A stretch of DNA of 64,000 nucleotides from assembly GCA_001870995.2 (NCBI GenBank), contig MLAV02000007.1, positions 186,001 through 250,000 of the forward strand, in the 5' to 3' direction. Positions 34,985 to 43,253 of the stretch are shown in pieces. A program made the position numbers and the translations under genes. Within the stretch, counting starts at the first letter, position 1. Each line of letters opens with the position of its first letter. The notes beneath the pieces were generated by a model. That model was not told the origin of the DNA and made no database searches. It saw only the letters and a program-made list of their open reading frames with translations. The DNA is from Chitinophaga sp. CB10. GTDB lineage: Bacteria > Bacteroidota > Bacteroidia > Chitinophagales > Chitinophagaceae.

Positions 34985-35014
34985 CTCTCTGAAATTTAAA
35001 TAGTCAATGGTTGG

Positions 35015-35512
35015 TTAATTGCTTCCTGATACTTTTTCAACGGCAGTATTGAAGTAGGATAACTGCTGCATTTTTTCGGTCCCTTTATTGAAGTTGCGGC
35101 TCAGCAGGGCCAGCGCTTTCTTCGCTTCCATGTAGGCTTTGCGTTCTTCCGCTTCCTGGCGGGCCGCAATGAGCTTGTTTTCCTGGTGCTGGCGGAAGGC
35201 GTAGGCAATACCTGCCAGCATGAGCACAACGGCTGCATACTTCATCCAGTTGCGGAATGGCTGCATACGCACCACCCTCGCAGGGGCCTGCTGAGGCGGC
35301 GTTTCCTGCAGGAAGGACATATCCCATTCCGGTTCGGCGGGAAAGTGCTGATCATCGTCCAGGTACTGAAACAGGGGCGCTGCTTCCTGTAAGTCCTCCG
35401 GCAGGTCATCGTGCGGCTCATTAAAAAATGCCTTCAGTTCGGCCTCTTCTGCCAGGGAAGTTGCTCCTTCCCAATATTTTTCAAGCAGGGCGCTGATTGT
35501 TTTATAATCCAT
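35015..35512 (-). CDS. Putative anti-sigma factor, single-TM protein
   Basis: A 165-residue protein. ATG 35512 (MDYKTISALLEKYWEGATSLAEE) is the sensible start, and overlaps the last 11 bases of the sigma gene, indicating coupling. The N-terminal acidic helix pattern YWEGATSLAEEAELKAFF is common at the start of Bacteroidota anti-sigma and zinc-finger-less regulators. One TM helix follows (about 90-107, WMKYAAVVLMLAGIAYAF), then a Lys/Glu coiled region. Family not recognised; the role as anti-sigma is inferred from position and topology. Confidence 0.7.
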   Translation of the reverse strand: MDYKTISALLEKYWEGATSLAEEAELKAFFNEPHDDLPEDLQEAAPLFQYLDDDQHFPAEPEWDMSFLQETPPQQAPARVVRMQPFRNWMKYAAVVLMLAGIAYAFRQHQENKLIAARQEAEERKAYMEAKKALALLSRNFNKGTEKMQQLSYFNTAVEKVSGSN

Positions 35513-36017
35513 ATACCTGTTGATTTTGTAGTTTTTCCCGTACGCTCTTCCTGGCACGGTGCAAATTCACTTTTACTTCATTCACATCTATGTCCAATGC
35601 TTCGGCAATTTCCTGGTACGAAAGCCCGTCCATATCACGCAGCTGCATGATGTTGCGATACTTTTCCGGTAAGGCGTTGATCGCTGCATGCACCTTATTC
35701 ATCACTTCATTCCGTTCAGTGGCCGCATGTGGATTTCTCTGATGAAGGGCCGGCAGCTCGCTGGCTTTGTCGAGGGTATCGGCGACCCGGTATTTGCGGG
35801 ATTTAATCTTATCCAGGGCCAGGTTGCGGGTGATCCGCATACACCAGGCTTCCAGGTTTTGCAATTCCATCATCTTGCCCTGCATGGCCCAGACCTTCAT
35901 CAGTGCATCCTGAGTAATGTCCTTTGCATCTTCCTCATCGCCCAGCAGCCGGTATGCAAAGCGGAAAAGCTTTGTCCTGACTGGTACGACCTGGGAAAGA
36001 AATAGTTCTAATGACAT
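35502..36017 (-). CDS. ECF RNA polymerase sigma factor
   Basis: A 171-residue sigma-70-family factor. Region 2 shows FRFAYRLLGDEEDAKDITQDALMKVWAM, and region 4 shows LPEKYRNIMQLRDMDGLSYQEIAEALDIDVNEVKVNLHRARKSVREKL. I prefer ATG 36017 (MSLELFLSQ) over ATG 36029. It heads an operon with the TM anti-sigma candidate and two DUF4252 genes, a common stress-response type module. Confidence 0.93.
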   Translation of the reverse strand: MSLELFLSQVVPVRTKLFRFAYRLLGDEEDAKDITQDALMKVWAMQGKMMELQNLEAWCMRITRNLALDKIKSRKYRVADTLDKASELPALHQRNPHAATERNEVMNKVHAAINALPEKYRNIMQLRDMDGLSYQEIAEALDIDVNEVKVNLHRARKSVREKLQNQQVYGL

Positions 36018-36098
36018 GTAGAATACCACTGTTTGAAAAGAAGACGACTGGTAAATGGAGATGTTACAAAAATTTCTAAAAATTTTTTCGGGGAGAGG

Positions 36099-37154
36099 TT
36101 AATCGAGTCTGATCCGCGGGTCTATCGCGCCATAGAGCAGGTCCGCGAGGATATTTACCAGCACAAAAATGCCGGCGGTAAACAATATGGCTCCCATTAC
36201 CACCGGGAAATCATACTTGTCCAGCGCTTCCACGGTGATCTTGCCGATGCCTTTCCAGCCGAAAATATACTCCACGAAGAAGGCGCCGGCCAGCAGTTCA
36301 GCGAACCAGCCGGTAACGGCGGTGAGTACGGGATTCAGGGCATTGGGCAGGGCGTGGCGGAACAGGATGGCCGGTTGGGCAAGGCCTTTGGCCCGGGCGG
36401 TGCGGATATAGTCCTGGTGCAGCACATCCAGCATGGCGCTGCGGGTCAGCTGCACAATAATGGCCAGGGGCCTGATGCCCAGGGTCAGCGCTGGTAGTAT
36501 GAGGTTGCGGAAGTTCAGCATCCTCCCCCGGAAGGGATCAATATCATAGAGGCTGCCCGTCATATGCAGCCCGGTGTAATCACTTAATAAAAAGCCAAAG
36601 AGGTAAGCCAGCACAATGCCGGCAAAAAACGAGGGCGCGCTGATCCCCAGCACGCTGGCGAATACGGAGCCGGTATCCAGCCAGGTGTTTTGCTTCACGG
36701 CTGCCAGCATGCCCAGGCCTATGCCCACAATGGTGGCAAATATCATGGCCGCCGCTGCCAGCAGCAGCGTGCCCGGCAGGGCTTCCAGCAGCATGTCCCA
36801 CACGGGCTTTTTGCCCTGGTAGGACCTGCGCAGGTACGGCGCTTTCAGCAAAAGGACTTTGCCGGCGTTCAGTTGCAGGATGGGGAGATAGGAAAAGTTC
36901 GCACGGGCCTCCGCGGTGTCGTGCAGGCCCAGGGGCGACAAGTCATTCAGGTATAATAAAAACTGCATCCCCACCGGCTGGTCGAGATGCAGTTCTTTTC
37001 TTACATTTTCCAGGGACGATACATCGGCGCGCTGCCCCAGCGTCAGCCGGGCGGGGTCGCCAGGCAGTACGTTGAAGAGGAAAAACACCAGGGTTACTAC
37101 TCCCAGTAACACCAGCAGCCCATAACCGGTTTTTCGCAGCAGGAAGCGCAGCAT
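36099..37154 (-). CDS. Peptide/nickel-type ABC transporter permease (DppB-like)
   Basis: A 351-residue permease of the DppB/OppB family for di- or oligopeptide import. It has about six TM helices, opening with MLRFLLRKTGYGLLVLLGVVTLVFFLFNVLPGDPAR, and the EAA coupling loop DYIRTARAKGLAQPAILFRHALPNAL. A periplasmic insertion between TM1 and TM2 is long. No DppC, ATPase or binding protein is adjacent, so it is an orphan here; partners must be encoded elsewhere. It follows the BT_3928-like gene by 18 bp. Confidence 0.9.
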   Translation of the reverse strand: MLRFLLRKTGYGLLVLLGVVTLVFFLFNVLPGDPARLTLGQRADVSSLENVRKELHLDQPVGMQFLLYLNDLSPLGLHDTAEARANFSYLPILQLNAGKVLLLKAPYLRRSYQGKKPVWDMLLEALPGTLLLAAAAMIFATIVGIGLGMLAAVKQNTWLDTGSVFASVLGISAPSFFAGIVLAYLFGFLLSDYTGLHMTGSLYDIDPFRGRMLNFRNLILPALTLGIRPLAIIVQLTRSAMLDVLHQDYIRTARAKGLAQPAILFRHALPNALNPVLTAVTGWFAELLAGAFFVEYIFGWKGIGKITVEALDKYDFPVVMGAILFTAGIFVLVNILADLLYGAIDPRIRLD

Positions 37155-37172
37155 ATGTGTGTCCGTATTACA

Positions 37173-38255
37173 TTAAGGAATATCGTGGTAAGCCCATTTG
37201 CCTTTGATGGTGCCTTTTTCCAGCAGGATCAGGCCCGGGTTGCTCCTTACCGCCGTTTTGATGGCTACTCCGTCCATTTGGAGGAACTGGAAGGTCAATC
37301 CTTTGGCTTGCTGAAAAGCGGCAATTTCCTCTTTCGTGGAGGCGGTCACCCCGAAGATTTCTATCTCTCCCTGCTGTTGCTTAGCCTGCAGGGCTTTGAT
37401 TTTCTCTTCCCATCCGGTACCGGCGGTATTGGTATTAAGCACCATGAACAAATATACCGGTTTGGGTTCTTCCAGCACGCTCTGGGTCTGGTTGCCGCCG
37501 TCCAGGTCCATCAGGATAAAATCCTTGATAGCCGGTTCGGCATTGCCTTTTTTAATCAGCTTGTCTTTCCGTTCCACGAACACCCACGTTGAATCAGACC
37601 AGGGGTAATTCTCCTCGGTAAATTCCTTTTTCACGCCGTCCTTTTCATAGATGAAAGTCATCTGGTACACGTCCGGCGTAGCGCCCGGCGGCAATTTCAT
37701 CTTCTCCGGAATATTATTACCTACTTTATACGCCAGGCAGTCGATAAACGGCAGGTGCCGCAGGGTGTACCACTGGATACCGAAGGACAATACGGCGGAA
37801 ATCAGCACCGTTAAGCCCGCGCCTTTATAGAGCGGCGTAATCTCCTTGCGTTTCGCGAAGATGAGCAGGATCATTACAAATAGAATAACATCCTTCCAGA
37901 AGGTTTGGGAGGCGGTGAGTTTGATGCAATCGCCAAAACAGCCGCACTCCCGGATGGCGCCGCTAAACAGGGCATAGCCGGTGAGGAAGGTGAAAAACGC
38001 GATCAGCAACAGCAGCAGTACAGAAAAAGTACGCATCCGGTACCCAACCAGCACGGCCACGCCGGCGATGATCTCGAAGGCGTTCATGATCACGGAGAAG
38101 GCCAGTGAATACGGAGAGAGGAATGTCAGGTGCAGGACCTCGAAAAACTCGTCCATCTTATAACTAAGCCCCAGCGGATCATTTGCTTTGATCAGCCCGG
38201 AAAAAATAAACAACACCCCAACGAGGATGCGAAACAGGTTTAGGATAATTTTCAT
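37173..38255 (-). CDS. DoxX/MauE-like membrane protein with thioredoxin-like C-terminus (BT_3928 type)
   Basis: A 360-residue protein. The N-terminal half has four TM helices in a DoxX/MauE-like pattern (ILVGVLFIFSGLIKANDPLG, then ECGCFGDCIKL with a CxCxxxC cluster before TM4). A fifth TM is near 150. The C-terminal third (about 260-360) reads like a thioredoxin fold without a CxxC. MauE-like proteins help form disulfides, so a periplasmic redox role is plausible but inferred. It resembles the BT_3928 family of Bacteroidota and lies 20 bp after the DUF1599 gene. Confidence 0.8.
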   Translation of the reverse strand: MKIILNLFRILVGVLFIFSGLIKANDPLGLSYKMDEFFEVLHLTFLSPYSLAFSVIMNAFEIIAGVAVLVGYRMRTFSVLLLLLIAFFTFLTGYALFSGAIRECGCFGDCIKLTASQTFWKDVILFVMILLIFAKRKEITPLYKGAGLTVLISAVLSFGIQWYTLRHLPFIDCLAYKVGNNIPEKMKLPPGATPDVYQMTFIYEKDGVKKEFTEENYPWSDSTWVFVERKDKLIKKGNAEPAIKDFILMDLDGGNQTQSVLEEPKPVYLFMVLNTNTAGTGWEEKIKALQAKQQQGEIEIFGVTASTKEEIAAFQQAKGLTFQFLQMDGVAIKTAVRSNPGLILLEKGTIKGKWAYHDIP

Positions 38256-38275
38256 AAGTTATTTAATGGTTTAGT

Positions 38276-38821
38276 TTAGGATTGTTCGGCTTCGCCGATC
38301 TTGATGAGGGCGAATAAAGCGTAGTTAATGATGTCCGTATAATTGGCGTCGATCCCTTCTGAGATCAGCGTCTTACCCTGGTTACGGATGATCTGTTTGA
38401 TACGCAGCAGTTTGGTCAGGATGAGGTCCGCAAAGGACTCCTGGCTCATATCCCTCCAGGCTTCGCCGTAGTCGTGGTTTTTGGCGAGCATCACCTCCTC
38501 CACTTCCGCTGCGTATTTATTATACAGGGCTTCTACCTCTTCCACCGGTAAGTCCGTATAGGGATTACCGTTCTGCTGCAACTGTATCAGCCCGATGATG
38601 CCGTAATTCACAATTGCCCTGAATTCGCCTTCGATATTATCCGCTACTTTTTGTACGCCGGTTTCCTGGATGGTACGGATACGCTGGGCTTTGATGAAAA
38701 TCTGGTCTGTCACCGAAATCGGCCGCAGCACTCTCCAGGAGGTACCATAGTCCTTCGTCTTCTTGATAAAAATATCCTTACAACCATTAAATGCGGCGTG
38801 ATATTGTGCTAATGTATCCAT
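38276..38821 (-). CDS. DUF1599 protein (nucleotide-modification-associated domain 1)
   Basis: A 181-residue protein made of two copies of a DUF1599 unit. DIFIKKTKDYGTSWRVLRP with DQIFIKAQRIR is repeated as EVMLAKNHDYGEAWRDMSQ with DLILTKLLRIKQI. The family was named from gene neighbourhoods with DNA-base-modification genes in phages; its chromosomal role is unknown. I use ATG 38821 (MDTLAQYHAAF) instead of ATG 38842. It starts an operon with the DoxX-like gene and is divergent from folP, a common Bacteroidota arrangement as I recall it. Confidence 0.88.
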   Translation of the reverse strand: MDTLAQYHAAFNGCKDIFIKKTKDYGTSWRVLRPISVTDQIFIKAQRIRTIQETGVQKVADNIEGEFRAIVNYGIIGLIQLQQNGNPYTDLPVEEVEALYNKYAAEVEEVMLAKNHDYGEAWRDMSQESFADLILTKLLRIKQIIRNQGKTLISEGIDANYTDIINYALFALIKIGEAEQS

Positions 38822-38946
38822 AAATTCAGAGGCTAAAATCATAAATTGCAGGCAGGTGAATGGATTAATTCCAGCTCACCTTGCTTACATTACGTAAATT
38901 GCAGGGCAAAATAAAGAATTTCAGATAAACAGGCGGAACTATTACC

Positions 38947-39807
38947 ATGAAAACTAACCATATCCATACACCTTCATCACTTTCGATCAATTGCAGGGGC
39001 AGGCTGTTGTCGCTGGCAAAGCCGGTAGTGATGGGTATCATCAACGTAACTGACGATTCCTTTTATGAAGGCAGCCGGATGCGGGAATTGCACCACGTGA
39101 CGGAGAAGGCGGGCAGGCACCTGGCGGAAGGCGCGGCGATACTGGACCTGGGCGCGCAGAGCACCAGGCCGGGTGCGGAGGTAATCGGTCCTGAAGAAGA
39201 GCTCAGCAGGTTGTTGCCTGCGATACATGCGATCATGCATCATTACCCGGAGGCGATCATTTCCATTGATACCTGGTATGCGTCCGTAGCGGAAAAATGC
39301 ATTCATGCCGGGGCGGCTATTATAAATGATATTAGTGCGGGCGACCTGGACCCTGCGATGATACCGCTTGCCAGTAAGTTGCAGGTTCCCTACATCGCGA
39401 TGCACATGCAGGGCAAGCCGGCGACGATGCAGGCCAACCCTGTTTATGAAAATGTAACCAGGGAGGTACTGGACTACCTGATCCGCAAGCTGGCTGAATG
39501 CCGTGCGGCGGGCGTGCGCGACTTCATTGCCGACCCCGGATTCGGGTTTGGCAAGACGCTGGAACATAATTATGAGCTGATGAGCCAGTTGCACCTGTTG
39601 GCGGAAATCCTGCAAACACCGGTGCTGACGGGCATCAGCCGGAAGTCCATGATCTATAAATTACTGGGCGTGACTCCTGCGGAGGCGCTCAACGGCACCA
39701 CGGTACTCCACACCGTGGCCTTGCAACAGGGTACCCATATACTACGGGTACATGATGTGAAAGAAGCGGTAGAAACCATCAGGATATTAGACAAGCTGCA
39801 CGGGTAG
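38947..39807 (+). CDS. folP: Dihydropteroate synthase
   Basis: A 286-residue enzyme joining para-aminobenzoate to 6-hydroxymethyl-dihydropterin diphosphate in folate synthesis, the target of sulfonamides. Motifs: GIINVTDDSFYEGS (usually NVTPDSF; here Asp replaces Pro), LDLGAQSTRPGAE, SIDTWY, INDISAGD, DPGFGFGKT and GISRKSMI. The fold is a TIM barrel. It is followed 30 bp later by cdaA. Confidence 0.95.
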   Translation: MKTNHIHTPSSLSINCRGRLLSLAKPVVMGIINVTDDSFYEGSRMRELHHVTEKAGRHLAEGAAILDLGAQSTRPGAEVIGPEEELSRLLPAIHAIMHHYPEAIISIDTWYASVAEKCIHAGAAIINDISAGDLDPAMIPLASKLQVPYIAMHMQGKPATMQANPVYENVTREVLDYLIRKLAECRAAGVRDFIADPGFGFGKTLEHNYELMSQLHLLAEILQTPVLTGISRKSMIYKLLGVTPAEALNGTTVLHTVALQQGTHILRVHDVKEAVETIRILDKLHG

Positions 39808-39837
39808 CATTATTTTAACAGACGATATAAAATTGAC

Positions 39838-40650
39838 ATGAGGGAAGTATTTAAATTTTACGGTTATGAGTTTCGCTGGCTGGAAGTGTTAGACCTGCTG
39901 ATCGTCGTCTTTCTCGTAATACAGCTGTACCGGTTGCTGAAAGGCAGCCTGGCATTCAATATTTTCGTGGGCCTGCTGATGATTTATGCGGGCTTCTTCC
40001 TGGTGAGGGCGCTGCGCATGCCCATCCTCACCAACATCCTGCAGAACTTCATCAATGTAGGGCTGATCGCGATCATTATCATCTTCCAGCCGGAGATCCG
40101 GAAGTTCCTCCTGGTATTGGGAAAGAAAACGCCTTTGAGCAAGGACAGCTTTCTGACCAAGCTCTTTCTGCCGGATAAGTTTAAAAGTTATAAGGACGAG
40201 GAGAATATCATCAATGAGATCATCACGGCTGTGGGGCGTATGATGGGCACCCATACCGGGGCGCTGATCGTGGTAGCCACCACTTACCGTCTGAAATTTG
40301 ATACGGCATCCAGTATTCCTATAGACGCCAACGTTAGCGCCAAGCTGATTGAAAGTATTTTCAACAAGCATAGCCCCCTGCACGACGGGGCGCTCATTAT
40401 CGTAGGCAATAAAATGCTGGCCGCCAAGGTGATACTGCCGGTATCGGAGAATCCGGACCTGCCTACCCGGGTGGGTTTAAGGCACCGTTCTGCGGTGGGC
40501 ATTACCGAACACAGTGATAACCTGGCGATTATCGTTTCCGAGGAGCGCGGCACCGTGTCCTTTGCACAGGACGGCAACCTGACGCAGGATGTATCCCTGG
40601 AGGATCTGAAGGTGAAATTATACGAAGTATTGATCGACGGTTATGCCTGA
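39838..40650 (+). CDS. cdaA: Membrane diadenylate cyclase (c-di-AMP synthase)
   Basis: A 270-residue CdaA (DacA) protein that makes c-di-AMP from two ATP. Three N-terminal TM helices (about 18-34, 40-58, 70-84) precede the DisA_N domain with GALIVV (141-146), the DGA motif (183-185) and RHRS (215-218), all intact. c-di-AMP controls osmolyte and K+ uptake and cell-wall balance in many bacteria; its targets in Bacteroidota are little known. Pairing with folP is a conserved arrangement in this phylum as far as I recall. No CdaR regulator follows. Confidence 0.95.
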   Translation: MREVFKFYGYEFRWLEVLDLLIVVFLVIQLYRLLKGSLAFNIFVGLLMIYAGFFLVRALRMPILTNILQNFINVGLIAIIIIFQPEIRKFLLVLGKKTPLSKDSFLTKLFLPDKFKSYKDEENIINEIITAVGRMMGTHTGALIVVATTYRLKFDTASSIPIDANVSAKLIESIFNKHSPLHDGALIIVGNKMLAAKVILPVSENPDLPTRVGLRHRSAVGITEHSDNLAIIVSEERGTVSFAQDGNLTQDVSLEDLKVKLYEVLIDGYA

Positions 40651-40664
40651 GCGGTCAAATAACT

Positions 40665-40672
40665 TACCTTTG
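40665..40672 (+). promoter_or_regulatory. Minus-7 box just before the DCC-protein ATG
   Basis: TACCTTTG, an exact TAnnTTTG match, ends five bases before the ATG at 40678. It suggests separate, leaderless transcription of the DCC gene. Confidence 0.55.
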
Positions 40673-40677
40673 CAATA

Positions 40678-41076
40678 ATGGAACACGGTATCATATTATT
40701 TGACGGTGTTTGCAATTTTTGCAATGCGAGCGTGAACTACGTGATCCGGCATGATGGCCGGGGGTATTTCCGCTTCGCGTCCCTTCAATCGGAGATGGCA
40801 GCTTCCCTGGCACAAACGTATCAGTTTAGTACGGAAGGAATGGCATCATTTGTGTTGCTGGAAAACGGGAAAGTATATACGAAAAGTACGGCGGCCTTAC
40901 GGGTGGCCCGGCAATTGGGATTTCCGGCGAAGTTGCTGTATGCCTTTATCATAGTGCCATCGTTTATCCGGGATGGCGTATATAATATGATAGCGCGTAA
41001 CCGTTACCGTTGGTTTGGCAGGCAGGATGCCTGTATGGTGCCTACGCCGGAGCTGAGAGGCAGGTTTATGAATTAG
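40678..41076 (+). CDS. DCC-family thiol-disulfide oxidoreductase-like protein (DUF393)
   Basis: A 132-residue protein of the DUF393 family, thioredoxin-like. The signature DGVCNFCNASVNYVIRHD carries the CxxC pair at the N-terminus, then FRFASLQS, and a C-terminal RNRYRWFGRQDACMVP segment with a further conserved Cys. The reaction is not known; a redox role is assumed from the fold. Last gene of the folP-cdaA group, ended by a terminator. Confidence 0.88.
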   Translation: MEHGIILFDGVCNFCNASVNYVIRHDGRGYFRFASLQSEMAASLAQTYQFSTEGMASFVLLENGKVYTKSTAALRVARQLGFPAKLLYAFIIVPSFIRDGVYNMIARNRYRWFGRQDACMVPTPELRGRFMN

Positions 41077-41117
41077 GGCCCAATGGTGTAATAACTGCGG
41101 ACTGTATTAGTAGAAAT

Positions 41118-41161
41118 AAAAAACGCCCTCCTTTGCAATTGCAGGGAGGGCGTTCTCTTTT
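41118..41161. terminator. Bidirectional rho-independent terminator
   Basis: AACGCCCTCC (41122-41131) pairs with GGAGGGCGTT (41145-41154). A-rich sequence lies to the left and TCTCTTTT to the right. It separates the DCC and FKBP genes, which converge here. Confidence 0.85.
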
Positions 41162-41181
41162 ATCCTGAGATAAGTGTATGA

Positions 41182-42060
41182 TTATTTGGCAGGAGCCGGC
41201 GCAGGCGCGGCAGCAGCCTCAGGTGCGCCCGGTTTGATATCAACCAGTTGCACATCGAATACCAGGATAGAGTTACCTGGGATTGCGGGAGGTGAACCTT
41301 GCAGGCCGTAAGCCAGTGTGGAAGGAATTACCAGGGTAGCTTTAGAACCTTTTTTCAGGCCAGCCAGACCAGCATCCCAGCCTTTGATCACGAAACCGCG
41401 ACCCAGCGGGAATTTAATTGGTTCCAGCGGCATGCCCGGACGCAGGGTAGAATCCTGAGAGGAGTCAAATACTTTACCGCTGGTCAGCTTACCGGTGTAG
41501 TGTACATAAACGGTATCGCCGGCATTTGGCGTAGCGCCGGTACCTTCTTCTTTCACAGCCACGTACACGCCTTCAGCGTTTTTGGTAGCGTTGATTTTGT
41601 TTTTCTCCAGGTATTCCTTGATCAGCTTTTCATCTTTTTCTTTCTGGGCAGCTGCAGAGAATTTGCTTTCTACCGCGAAAGTGATTTTCAGCTTGTCACC
41701 TTTTTTACCGAAGGTTGGGCGTTGCATAGGAGGCAAAGAATCCCAGGGGATGAAGAACGTAGCGCTATCGCCTTCGTGGAGGAGCGCGATACCTTCCATC
41801 AGGTCGAACTTATCCATTGGTTTGGACACCAGCACGGGGATTGGCGCACCAACGATCTGGCGGGAAGAACCCAGCAGGGAGTCGTTGATTTTCTGCGTAA
41901 CGTTCATCAGGACGGTATCGCCGATTTTCAGCTGAGCGCCGCTTCCGGATTTATGCACGATATATTCAATACCGCTTGGTGTTTTCTTTACACCACCGCC
42001 ACAGCTGGCCAGAAACAGGCCGAGTGCTGCTGCAGCTAATAAATAATTGTGTTTTTTCAT
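41182..42060 (-). CDS. FKBP-type peptidyl-prolyl isomerase lipoprotein
   Basis: A 292-residue lipoprotein (lipobox LFLASC, Cys20, then three Gly). The C-terminal domain (about 165-275) is a full FKBP: GDTVYVHYTGKLTSGKVFDSS, PLGRGFVIKGWDAGLAGLKKGSKATLVIPSTLAYG, ILVFDVQLVDI. The N-terminal half (about 28-140) is a degenerate FKBP-like domain lacking the catalytic aromatic cluster. An Ala/Pro tail ends the protein. It probably folds envelope proteins. Confidence 0.92.
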   Translation of the reverse strand: MKKHNYLLAAAALGLFLASCGGGVKKTPSGIEYIVHKSGSGAQLKIGDTVLMNVTQKINDSLLGSSRQIVGAPIPVLVSKPMDKFDLMEGIALLHEGDSATFFIPWDSLPPMQRPTFGKKGDKLKITFAVESKFSAAAQKEKDEKLIKEYLEKNKINATKNAEGVYVAVKEEGTGATPNAGDTVYVHYTGKLTSGKVFDSSQDSTLRPGMPLEPIKFPLGRGFVIKGWDAGLAGLKKGSKATLVIPSTLAYGLQGSPPAIPGNSILVFDVQLVDIKPGAPEAAAAPAPAPAK

Positions 42061-42094
42061 TTGACTGTATTAGTAGGTTCTAGTACTTAGCAAG

Positions 42095-43099
42095 TTATTG
42101 TAATTGTTCCTCATTTTCTTCGATCGCCTTTAAAAATCTCTCGACGGTTTTTTCAAGGGAGTCGGAACTTCTGCCGCCGGAGGCGTTGAAGTGGCCGCCA
42201 CCGTCGAAATACTTACGTGCGAAGGTATTTACGTCGAAGTCGCCTTTGGAGCGGAAAGAGAGTTTTACTTCCACATTCCGGTCGATGATCAGCGCCGCTA
42301 ATTTAATACCCTGGATTGAAAGCAGGAAATTTACCAGTCCTTCGGTATCCCCTGTCATGAGGTCGAACCGTTTGAGGTCCGCATAAGGGATAGCGAGCAT
42401 GGCGGTATTATATTCATAGAAGACTTCCATCCTGTTGAGCAGGCTATGGCCGAGGAAGCGGAGCCTGTTTTCCAGGAAGTTATCATAAATATTCTGGTGA
42501 ATGATTTCGTGTTTAAGGCCGCGGTCCATCAGGTCGGCCACCATACGGTGTACTCTTGCGCTGGTGGAGGCGAACCGGAAGGAGCCGGTATCGGTAACGG
42601 TGCCGGCGTAGATGCAGGCGGCGATATCGAGGTTGATCAGCTTTTCGTCCCCCAGTTTATAGATGGTTTCATAAACCAGTTGGGCGGTGGAGCTGGCGGA
42701 GGTATCGCTCACGCCGTAGTCGAAGCTGGGCTGCGGTTCCAGGTGGTGGTCGATGAGGATTTTGATACAATCCAGTTTTTCCAGGAAGGGCGCCATGTTC
42801 TTGGTGCGGTACAGGGCGTTGAAATCCAGGCAAAAGAGGAGGTCGATCCCTTCCAGTGCGGCCATGGCCTTATCGTTGGAGGATTCGAAGTCCAGCACCA
42901 GGTCGGCGGCAGGCATCCATTTCAGGAAGTCCGGGAAATTGGTAGGAGAAATTACAGTAACCTCATGGCCTTTTTGCCGCAGGTAGTGGTACATTGCCAG
43001 AGAGCTTCCCATCGCGTCAGCATCTGGTTTCTGATGCATGGTGATCACCACTTTTTTCGGGCTTTCCAGCAAAGGCTTAATTTCCTCGATCGACTTCAT
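42095..43099 (-). CDS. DHH/DHHA1 phosphoesterase, NrnA-like
   Basis: A 334-residue protein of the NrnA/RecJ-like family: oligoribonuclease and 3'-phosphoadenosine 5'-phosphate phosphatase. Metal-binding motifs: TMHQKPDADAMGSSLA (first Asp pair), FCLDFN, the DHH triad in LIDHHLEPQP and TVTDTGSF; the DHHA1 glycine motif is GGGHFNASGGR. Some NrnA/GdpP relatives degrade pApA, the product of c-di-AMP breakdown; with cdaA 1.4 kb away, a role in that cycle is possible (inference). Confidence 0.9.
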   Translation of the reverse strand: MKSIEEIKPLLESPKKVVITMHQKPDADAMGSSLAMYHYLRQKGHEVTVISPTNFPDFLKWMPAADLVLDFESSNDKAMAALEGIDLLFCLDFNALYRTKNMAPFLEKLDCIKILIDHHLEPQPSFDYGVSDTSASSTAQLVYETIYKLGDEKLINLDIAACIYAGTVTDTGSFRFASTSARVHRMVADLMDRGLKHEIIHQNIYDNFLENRLRFLGHSLLNRMEVFYEYNTAMLAIPYADLKRFDLMTGDTEGLVNFLLSIQGIKLAALIIDRNVEVKLSFRSKGDFDVNTFARKYFDGGGHFNASGGRSSDSLEKTVERFLKAIEENEEQLQ

Positions 43100-43212
43100 T
43101 CAAACTGTAATATTATTAATTTATAAGGTCCTGTTGTTAACAGAAAATGAAGTGCGAAGTTCTTTATTTGGGTCAGAATTTCAAAATTTTTTACCACTAA
43201 AGAAAATGTAAT

Positions 43213-43220
43213 TACTTTTG
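43213..43220 (+). promoter_or_regulatory. Minus-7 promoter box of ndk
   Basis: TACTTTTG, an exact TAnnTTTG match, 33 bases upstream of the ndk ATG at 43254. The longer ORF from 43218 starts at a TTG overlapping this box. Confidence 0.6.
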
Positions 43221-43253
43221 CGGCTCAAATCAGTAATCCGGAATAAAAAAACT

